This document shows, one piece after another, positions 56,284-64,000 of a DNA stretch of 64,000 nt. The number at the start of each line of letters is the position of its first letter. Position 1 is the first letter of the stretch. This DNA comes from Mytilinidion resinicola (taxonomy: Eukaryota; Ascomycota; Dothideomycetes; Mytilinidiales; Mytilinidiaceae): assembly GCF_010093595.1 (NCBI RefSeq), contig NW_022985476.1, forward strand, positions 111,076 through 175,075, in the 5' to 3' direction. Position numbers and translations under genes: made by a program. The notes under the pieces are model-generated. The model was not told the origin of the DNA. It ran no database searches and saw nothing but the letters and a program-made list of their open reading frames with translations.

Positions 56284-56482
56284 TGTAATAGCTATATCCC
56301 GCGCCCCGCATAGGGTATGCAGGTCGCGCGCTATTACGTGCGTAAAGGTTATATAACCCTTATAGTCCGTGCACGCAAGCCGAACTATAACTATAGAGCT
56401 GGCGCTGCCGTAGCTTTTTATAGATTCTTCCTAGTTATAATTAACAACCTGTTTTCTATAATACCCCCTTAGTTCTATAATA
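56284..56482 (+). repeat. 3' LTR of the inner element
   Basis: 199 nt. Compared with the 5' LTR there are roughly twenty differences, nearly all C-to-T or G-to-A in the 3' copy and two in the opposite sense. Confidence 0.93.
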
Positions 56483-56487
56483 GAGCG
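56483..56487 (+). repeat. target-site duplication GAGCG (right)
   Basis: Matches 49308-49312. Confidence 0.9.
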
Positions 56488-59400
56488 CTATTACTATTAT
56501 TTTAGGTTAGTTTAGGTTTTATTAATAAAACCTTAAAAGCAGCTTTTAGCAATTTATTAAATTTATAGCCGGTTTCTATAAATTTTTAAAGGTATAGTAT
56601 TTTTTCTATTTAATTAGGTACTTAGTTTACTAATTCTCTATTTTAAAGCTTAGAATTTCCTCTACTTTATACTTATTATTATTTTCTACCTTAGTGTTCT
56701 TATTTAGCCTAGCGTTTTTAAGTATAGGTTTTAATAAAAATATGTAAAATACTAGGTGTATTTTTATTATTAGCGGTAGTTTTAGCTTATAATTTACTAT
56801 ACTAATAATAGTGTTAATTTTAAATAGTTTAATTTTAATATAGTCTAATTTGCTGCTTAGTTGTTTTATTTTAATGTTTTTTCTAAGTAGATAAACTTTA
56901 TCCCCCCTTTTTAAGGTAGGTGGCACGCTTTTATACTTATTATAGTACTTAGCTAACCTTAGCGCTAAAAATTAAATGTCTATTATTAACTGCTTTTGCA
57001 ATTCCTTAATATTTTTAACTAATAGTATAGCTGTTTAAGCTCTTGCTGTATTTTTTCGCGGTTTTTAATATACTTTTAGCTTAAATTTATAATTTGCGAA
57101 AAATAGTAATACTTTCGTTATTTTTATAGATGCACTATTATAGGTAAACTATACTATTAGGAGTAACCTTACCTAATTATTTTACCTATAGTTAATATAG
57201 TATTATAGGTACTATTTTAAAGTTTAATTTAGTTTTTTTGTCTATTTATCTGTTTGCGGATAGAATACTATAAATAACTTAAACTTAGTGTTTAGTTATG
57301 CTATTAGGGTTTACTAAAATTTTAATATAAATAGCTTGTTATAATTTAAAATAATTTCTTTTAGCAGTTTATAGTTGCTTATAACTATTTTTAAAAAAGT
57401 ATAGGCTAGATTTTTTACTATTAATGCTGTATAGTATAGTATAAAGTATTTGTATTTAGTTAATTTATCTATAATTACTAGTATAGAGTTGTACTTTATT
57501 CCTATTATAGGTTTTATAAATTCTAGTAATTTAATAATAAAATCCCATGCTATTAATTTCCATGCCCTTTCTAGTATTGATAGGTTTTTTATTAATCTAT
57601 ATAGCGCGTGTTTTACTAACTTATTTTTTACGCATTTACATTTTGCAATAATTCTTTCTACTATTTTTCTTATTTCTAGAAAGTAGAAGTTTCTAGTTAG
57701 ACGTTTTAAGGTCTTTTTAGTTTTTTAATGTTTATATACTAGTGCGCTATAGAATTCCTTTATAAGCTTTAATCTTAGCTTTATAAGTATATATACTAAT
57801 CCTCTAAAATAGCATATCCTGTTATAAACTTATATAGTAGCCTAGTTCCTTAAATTCTAGTTTAAAGCTATTGTATTATAATACGCCTTCTTATACTATA
57901 AATTGTCCTTCTGCGCTTTTCTAATTTAATTCTCCTATTTTATGTTTAGAGTAACCCTATATATAGTTGCTGCCTATATATAGTTAAATTTAAGGTATTT
58001 TAGGGTACTTTCTTAAAGTATAGTAGGGGTCTTTTTAAAGCTACCCTTTATATAATTTGGTTTTCTACTTAGAGCGTTAGCTTAGGCATTTTCTATACTA
58101 TTTTTATAGGTTATTCTAAAGTTATAGAACCTTAATTATTTTAACTATTTCGTTTATTAATAATTTAACTCCTTTATAATAGTAAAATACGCTAGATTCT
58201 TATAGTCTGTATACACCTATATTATATATTTTGCTCCTTTAAGGTAAACTTTCTACTACTTAAAAGCCTTTACTATAGCTAGTAGTTTTTTATTACAAAT
58301 GTTATAGTTTAATTCTACTAGACTTAGCTTTCTTAAGTAAAATCCTACTAGATATAGCTTTTCTTTACTATTAGGTTAGTTAATAATAGCGCCTACTGCC
58401 TTATTTAATACGTCTATTTCTATAGTAATAGGCCTCTCTAAGTTAAATATCGCCAATACTAGTTTTAAAGAAAATCTTTCCTTAAAGTTATTAAAAGCCT
58501 TTTAGGTTATTAGTGTCCAAATATATTTTATAGCTTTTCTAGTAAGTTTAGTAAGTAGTTTAGCAATTTTTAAGTAGGCCTTAATAAATTATTAGTAGTA
58601 GTTTGCTAGGCCTAGAAAAAAATTAAAGTTTTTTTACGTTTTTTAGTTCTAGCTATTTAAGTATTAATTCTACCTTGCCTATTTTTATTTTTATTCTTCC
58701 TAAGCTAATTACGTACTCTAAAAATCCAGTTTATTATATTGTAAATTCGCATTTCTCTAGTTTTACCGCAAGTTAATTATTAGCGAGTTTCTATAATACT
58801 TTTTTAATATACTTCTCGTGCTCTTCCAGCGTTTTTAAGTATATAGGAATATTATCTAGATAAGCTACTATAAACTAATTTAAATACTCCTTTAGTATTA
58901 TATTTACTAGCGTTTAAAATATTGCTAGCGCGTTTATAAGTCTAAATAGTATAACTATATACTTATAGTGTCTATATCTTATTTAGAACGCTATCTTCTA
59001 TTCTTTGCCCTCTTTAATTTTTATAAGGTAGTAACTATCTTATAGGTCTAGCTTTATAAAGTATTTTATTTTATATAAGCGGTTCTTTAATTTTAAAATT
59101 AAGGGTAATAAGTATCTGTTTTTTACTGTAATACTGTTAAAATATTAGTAATTTATATAAAGTTATAGCTTCCCGTTCTTTTTTAGTATAAATATAACTA
59201 GGTAACCTATAGGTAATTTGCTTAGCTAAATATATCCCTTTTTTAGGCTTTTTTTTAGGTAATTGTCCAACACTTTTAGTTTTTTTTTTAATAGTAGATA
59301 TATTAGTCCAAACTTAGGTAATATTCCTAGTATTAGGGGTATTTTATAATCCCTAAATTAATATGCTAGTAGTGCTATTTTAATTTTTTCTATAAAAATT

Positions 59401-60332
59401 TCGCGAAATTCTTTATAGGCTTATAGTACTAGAGACTTTTTTTTTTAGCTATTATAATAGTCTAAATTGTTAATTTTTTAGGTTAATACTAATACTAGCT
59501 AATTGCTTATCTATTTTTATAGGTTTTTTTTATGCCTTATTTAGAAATTATACTAACTTTTATATTTTACTTAGAACTTCTATCTAGGTATAGGGTGCCT
59601 TTTAGTTTGCTTTATAACTATATTTATATATAATTAGATTTCTAGTTTATTATTAGGTTGTTCTTCCTTAACTAGGGTATTCCTAAAATTATTTTATATT
59701 AACCTATTATCGTAATATCTTAGCTTATTATTTCCTAATATTTCTTTATATTTAGGGTACTTAGTTTTATTTTTATATATACGGTTTTATTACTAAACTA
59801 TACTAGGTTTTTATCTATTACTATTAACCTATATAGAGTGTTTTTTATTCTTTAAGGAATTTAGTTTTCCTTAATAAATATGTAGAATATTAGGTTTACC
59901 TATACGCTACTATTTAGTAGTGCTTTTACGGCTTTCCTACTATAGGTTACTTATATTATTATATGTTTAGTGTCGATTTAGGGTATAGTATTAAACTTTT
60001 TTACCTTTTTTATTCTTTTTATTAACTTATCTAATACTTATTTAGCTACTAAGGCTTTAAAGGTCGCGCCTTTTATACCTTTTTAACTTTTATCGGGTTT
60101 TGCGCTTTTAGCTACTTTATAGAAACTATTTTTAGGTAGCTCTAGCCTTTCTATTACTAGAGCGCCAACTTATTTTTTTTTTTAGCTTTTAGGGCTAATA
60201 GTTTTTATATTTAGTTTTAGTATGCACTAAATAAGAGTCTTAGTAATAAATTTTCTAGTTTTTCCCTTTCCTATAGTTTATTAGGTACTATAGATCCGGT
60301 ATTAGAGTTACTATTTTATTATTATTATTCTA
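56488..60332 (-). pseudogene. pol remnant of the outer Ty3/Gypsy element
   Basis: Reading leftward on the minus strand: protease-like remnants, RT with FIVAYLDN followed by a region in which TLEEHEK survives (58800-58870), RNase H, integrase, and a 98-codon open piece at 56630-56926 (PTLKRGDKVYLLRKNIK, VNYKLKLPLIIKIHLVFYIFLLKP) typical of the Ty3/Gypsy integrase C-terminal module. The rest is riddled with TAA/TAG. Confidence 0.75.
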
Positions 60333-60345
60333 TATTATTAATATA
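60333..60345 (+). repeat. 13-bp target-site duplication, left copy
   Basis: TATTATTAATATA, repeated exactly at 61787-61799. The sequence is AT-only in an AT-rich context, so chance is possible. Confidence 0.55.
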
Positions 60346-61786
60346 TTATTATTATTATTAAATTCTATTACGCTGGTGTAGCTCCTATTAGGGTCTATGC
60401 AGCTGTTCTATCTAGGCTAGTTTATAAGGAGAAACCGTTTGCTGCTATACAGCGTTCGGATGAAAACCCCGTCCTCTATAGTGTATAGCGCTGAGCGCTC
60501 TTCTTATTATTATATAGCTATTAGGGACACGTAGTAGATCTATTAAGTCCACCACAGAATAAGCTATTATAATGCGTTTTCCTAAATCTGTTCGGGTTTT
60601 GCAGTCCAGGCATATTATATCTAGCTAGCTAAATATATAGCAAGTTGCAAATATAAAGCTACCTGCCTAGCTTCCTTACTATAGTTTTCCACACAGAGTG
60701 CTTCCACGGTGTCCGGCCCAGACTAAACCATCTCCCGCCTGTATATACCTAATTTGCTCCTTAAGCCTATTTTATAGCTTACCTCTGCCTTTTAATAAAC
60801 TAATATACGTATCCGTTTTTTCGGGCTATATAGACAGTGTTACCAGCAAGGTGTTAATCCTTCTTCCTATGCGATAGCCGCTAGTAAAACGGGAAGGCCG
60901 TAAAGAATATGCATACTTCCCGTTCTGCAGAGGTGCTGTATAGGCCTAGCCCGCGCAGCCGTGTAAAACGGGAAGTATGTATATATACTCCCTACTACGT
61001 CCTCGCTATATAAAGGCACTGTATAAGCCGGAGCTTATATAGCCGTGTATAAAAGGACTAAAATAGGAAAAATACATGTATACTCTATATACTTCCTATT
61101 CTACCAGCGCCTATTATAAGTCCACCAGGCATCTGTAAAGGCCTGGAGCTAACTATCGCTGCTATTATATACTACGCCCCACGGCCGCCAGCCCGGGCAC
61201 TGGCAGCCCCTTTGCGTTACCTGTAACATTTTTACAACAATAGGCTAACTGTGTTTTATAGACAAAAGGTTACTATAATAACTTAACGCCGCACAGCTAT
61301 TGCCCTTTATTATCTACTAACTAAACCGCCACTGTTCTTGCTTTTACTTCCCTAGTCCTTCTAGTTCCGGTATTATTAGGTTGCAGATATAAAGGCTTCC
61401 AACGTGGCCGGTATAGAGGTGTCCTATTATTCTATTAGAATAAAGACCTATTACTTTACCAGCAGATGCAGGCACTAGGTGTGGCCCTAGGTTAGTATTC
61501 TAGGTAATAGGATATCGGATAGTTATAGACGACAACCCTCTGTTTATCTTCCTATTGTCTATAGGTATCGAGTTTAGTAGTGGCAAGCCGCTAAAACCCG
61601 TAAAAACTCTGCTATTCTAGCGGCGTTAAGGACGATGTTTCTAAAGACAACCTCTAGCTACAACGCAACGCCGCTGCACTAGTAATAAACGTGATTCTTA
61701 CTCTTGTACGGGCCTTGCGGTTCGAACAAGACGGAAAGGAACGCCCGTACAATAATACGGGTCGAATCACGATTTTAGTGTTCCTT
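60346..61786 (-). mobile_element. (TAA)n-tailed insertion, probable non-LTR retroelement or SINE, minus orientation
   Basis: 1441 nt, distinctly more GC-rich than its host element. The left end is (TTA)n followed by AATTCTATTACGCTGGTGTA; read on the minus strand it ends ...TACACCAGCGTAATAGAATT(TAA)n, a microsatellite tail as in LINE/SINE copies. A 13-bp exact duplication flanks it. No reverse transcriptase was recognised, so it may be non-autonomous. The same left end begins again at about 63946. The interior has GGGAAGTATG/CATACTTCCC strings in both orientations and a long hairpin at its right end. Confidence 0.6.
61691..61770. repeat. 80-nt imperfect palindrome (cruciform-capable)
   Basis: GTGATTC (61691-61697) pairs with GAATCAC (61764-61770) and TTGTACGGGC (61704-61713) with GCCCGTACAA (61743-61752); the loop contains the self-complementary GTTCGAAC. 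It lies at the 5' end (element orientation) of the (TAA)n-tailed insert. GGTTCGAAC and GGGTCGAATC resemble tRNA B boxes, but no cloverleaf was found. Confidence 0.6.
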
Positions 61787-61799
61787 TATTATTAATATA
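61787..61799 (+). repeat. 13-bp target-site duplication, right copy
   Basis: TATTATTAATATA, exact copy of 60333-60345. Confidence 0.55.
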
Positions 61800-63637
61800 T
61801 AGTGCTCTATTTTATAACTTTACACTAGATTATTAATAATATAGTATCTATTTCTATATAGATAACATCTATACTTTACCTTTTTATAGGCGTGTTCTAT
61901 AAATTTATTATATATGTATAATATTTAGAAAATCTGTTTATAAAGCAAATATTTTAAATTAACTTATTTATTTTCGCCTTTATAGGTGCGTTTTTTCTAT
62001 TTAGCGGTTCGTTTAGCAAATATAGTAATAGCTACTACCCTTTTATATAGTTCGAGCTATTTTTAATACACGTTATATTTTAGTTCTTTATTATTTGTCT
62101 ATTTTTTTTCTATATTCTTAATAAGCTGTAGAAGGTATTATAATATAGGCGGCGTTATTACCTTCTTTTTTCGAGCTTCTATTAATAACTAGCTAATTTT
62201 TATTTATTAGGCTTCTTCGTTGTTTATTACATTTTTATTTTTAAATAGTAAGCTTTTTATTTCCTTAATAAGTTTAACTACTCCTATAGTATTATTTATT
62301 AGCTGCTTAATAGCGTTATACTATTTTTCTTTATCTAAAGGTTTTTTAATTTTAGGTAACTCGTATATAAAGTTAGTATTATAATAGTTATTTAGAAGGT
62401 TCTTATTATTTTTACTATTTGCTATAGCAACTGTTCTAGTCTTTCTAGGCCTTTATAGGTAGTATTCTATTACCTGCTTATTTAACTTATAGATTACGTA
62501 GTTATTTTTATAGTATGCCGTTTATAATATAAATATATAACTATCCGTTTTCGCTATTATAGCTATAATGCGTATTTTTTTACCTTTATAATACTTATTT
62601 TTATAGTATTCCTTTTTGCTACAGTTAAAGTATATGCTATTTTCTTAGTAATTTTACTTTATGTTATTATTGCGTGCCTTAGGTTTCTACCTTTATTTAG
62701 TGTGCTTTCTAGCTATATTAATTTCTATAGCTTCCCCTAAGTATTATATTATACTAAGCTCTTGTTTCCGCATAGTTTAGTATAGCTAAAGTACGTACTT
62801 TCTAGTTTTTTCTATTTGTTGCTTATACTATTGGTTATTAATTTTAATAGCTATATTAATTATGCTTTTAAGATTAGAAGGTCTTTTAACTTAGGTAATT
62901 TCATCTTTAATATTATTTTAAGGTCTTTATAGTATTATGCCTTTAGAGTTTCTTCTCCCTATATTAGCTTTAATACTACCTACTAGAACTTAAAGGTGTA
63001 TTAACTAGCAGAGCTTTATTATTTTAAACTCCCTATTTATTATTCCGCAGTTCTAGTTTTATTAATATTTCTAAACGTGTTCTAAAGCGCTTTTTTAAAG
63101 TTTCTATAGTTACTAAATAGGGTATTTATTTCTAGCTTTCTATTAGCGGGATTACTTTTACTACGCTAATTTTCTAGTATTAGGTTAAACTAGTTAAAGG
63201 CGGCATCTTTTAAAAAGGTTGCAGTTATATAGACCTTATCTACTTTAAACGGGACCTTATTAGCTTATAAATATAACTTTATTTAGGTTATAAAGGCTTT
63301 TAGGGTTTTATATTCTTCTTTAAACTTCTCTAGTTTATTTATTTTAAATATACTAGTATAGGATGTCGCTTCTTCTATAGTAGTTTAGAGGTTTCCTTAA
63401 ATAGCTTTAACGTTTTTATTCTTTATCTATAGCTATTACTAAAAAGCCGCTATATTATTATTTTTAGTTTTTCCTATTAATTCTAGTATTTAGACCTAAT
63501 TTAATAGTAGCTATATTCTACTTATAATATTATTTATTATAATAGTTAGGCCTAAGAATATACTTACTAAAGGTATTGCTAGTACTATATTAACTATATA
63601 CTTAACTTATTAGAGTAGTGTTTATAGTATAATATTT
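61800..63637 (-). pseudogene. gag region of the outer element, eroded
   Basis: About 1.8 kb of very AT-rich sequence between the (TAA)n-tailed insert and the 5' LTR of the outer element (minus strand). By position it is leader and gag. No open frame above about 60 codons remains. I infer it from layout, not from recognisable protein. Confidence 0.5.
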
Positions 63638-63939
63638 TGTCCTATCTAATATATATCTAAGTTATAGTTAGGTATTATTATATAAATATATAAACTATAA
63701 GGATTTATCTAAAGTATAATATTAATAGTAAAGTTAAAAGGTATAAATAAAAACGAAGTTACTTTTTAATAGTATAAGTACTAAAGAATTTTAAGATAAA
63801 TACGAACTATTTAAGAAGGTAAAAACTGTGTCTTAAATATAAAACTGGCTTCTAAGAAATTTATTAGATTACCTTAAATTACTATAATTTATTATAATCC
63901 ACCCTTATAGATCGCGTTAAATTATCTTAATTTATTATA
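63638..63939 (-). repeat. outer element LTR (5' LTR in element orientation)
   Basis: 302 nt, starting TGTCCTATCTAATATATATC on the plus strand; partner of 48186-48487 and the less mutated of the two. Confidence 0.8.
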
Positions 63940-63945
63940 ATCCAC

Positions 63946-64000
63946 CCTTATTATTATTATTATTAAATTCTATTACGCTGGTGTAGCTCCCGTTAGGGTC
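63946..64000 (-). mobile_element. second (TAA)n-tailed element, running off the right edge
   Basis: (TTA)n then AATTCTATTACGCTGGTGTA, GCTCCCGTTAGGGTC: same as 60349-60400 apart from two C/T-G/A differences. It abuts the outer LTR, so it inserted next to or near the LTR end. Confidence 0.7.

Larger units (their letters stand above)
49313..56482 (+). mobile_element. inner full-length Ty3/Gypsy LTR retrotransposon, plus strand
   Basis: 7170 nt with 199-nt LTRs (49313-49511 and 56284-56482), TG...CA termini (TG...TA after RIP on the right) and a perfect 5-bp duplication GAGCG on both sides. Order: leader with (ACT)n, gag frame from 49737, coiled-coil gag continuation, zinc-knuckle remnant, protease/RT/RNase H (RT block YIDN at 53170-53181), integrase (HHCC and core about 54500-55000), and a C-terminal segment near 55490-55650. 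Stops are nearly all TAG/TAA. Decay rises sharply after about 51.2 kb, while the first 1.7 kb remains GC-rich. Non-functional. Confidence 0.92.
48186..63939 (-). mobile_element. outer Ty3/Gypsy LTR retrotransposon, minus strand, RIP-decayed, with two nested insertions
   Basis: Two 302-nt LTRs (48186-48487 and 63638-63939) flank the element. In minus orientation the LTR reads TGTAATAA... to ...GGACA after allowing for C-to-T change. Pol remnants run leftward: a protease/RT region, the RT active-site block AYLDN (58851-58862, YLDD with D-to-N), and an integrase C-terminal segment still open at 56630-56926. The left piece (48488-49312) continues the element after the nested insertion 49313-56487. 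A third insertion sits at 60346-61786. Without insertions its length is about 7.1 kb. Almost every reading-frame stop is TAA/TAG. No target duplication resolved. Confidence 0.8.

Noticed and set aside
57450..57686. 78-codon plus-strand frame in the outer element
   Set aside because: AT-rich antisense of decayed pol; Ile/Phe/Ser-rich composition typical of RIP sequence.
61700..61775. tRNA gene or tRNA-derived SINE head
   Set aside because: B-box-like strings are present, but no acceptor stem, anticodon arm or A box could be folded.
48186..64000. CRISPR array or centromere
   Set aside because: Repeats are LTR retroelements with RIP damage; no regular spacer-repeat layout. Centromeric identity cannot be judged from sequence alone.

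Overview
The window is nuclear DNA of a filamentous ascomycete (Pezizomycotina). The evidence is many short GT-AG introns (about 45-100 nt, branch points like CTAAC), fungal orthologues (YPK/YpkA kinase, ADA2, Fig1 family, Ady2/AcpA acetate carrier, N-acetylglutamate synthase, an augmin HAUS6-like protein), and AT-rich retrotransposons whose coding stops are almost all TAG/TAA at former CAG/CAA, the footprint of repeat-induced point mutation (RIP). I cannot name the species.

Layout. 1-9.7 kb is housekeeping: a membrane protein, glucose-6-phosphate isomerase, the YPK-type AGC kinase and, divergently, the SAGA adaptor ADA2. 9.7-14.8 kb is an accessory island with two tandem paralogous genes of unassigned function; each carries an R-N-x3-H-x-Y motif that matches the HepT/HEPN RNase signature. 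14.8-29.5 kb returns to ordinary genes: an unknown protein, acetate transporter, HD-domain nucleotidase, HAUS6-like augmin subunit, beta-hydroxyacid dehydrogenase (with a GC-AG intron), mitochondrial N-acetylglutamate synthase and a four-helix membrane protein, with an ankyrin fragment between.

30.4-47.8 kb mixes accessory and core genes. It holds a protein kinase fused to a Cdc24-like CH-DH-PH RhoGEF (one frameshift), a decayed Fig1-family gene (two CAG-to-TAG stops and a frameshift), a 1.6-kb element with about 150-bp terminal inverted repeats containing a nested hAT-like MITE, and a 254-aa protein with a Gln/Pro repeat tail. An APH-like kinase, cystathionine beta-synthase, a short-chain dehydrogenase and a DUF1445 (YcsI-type) protein follow. 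A repeat of about 430 bp occurs in opposite orientations at 33.9 and 47.4 kb.

47.8-64 kb is RIP-decayed heterochromatin. A minus-strand Ty3/Gypsy element (302-bp LTRs, 48186-63939) was interrupted by a plus-strand Ty3/Gypsy element (199-bp LTRs, 49313-56482, perfect GAGCG target duplication) and by a 1.4-kb insert with a (TAA)n tail and a 13-bp target duplication. A second (TAA)n-tailed copy starts at the right edge.

Metabolic links are loose: GPI (glycolysis), acetate import, arginine entry (NAGS) and transsulfuration (CBS) are scattered as usual in fungi. No secondary-metabolite cluster, CRISPR array or convincing tRNA/rRNA gene was seen.
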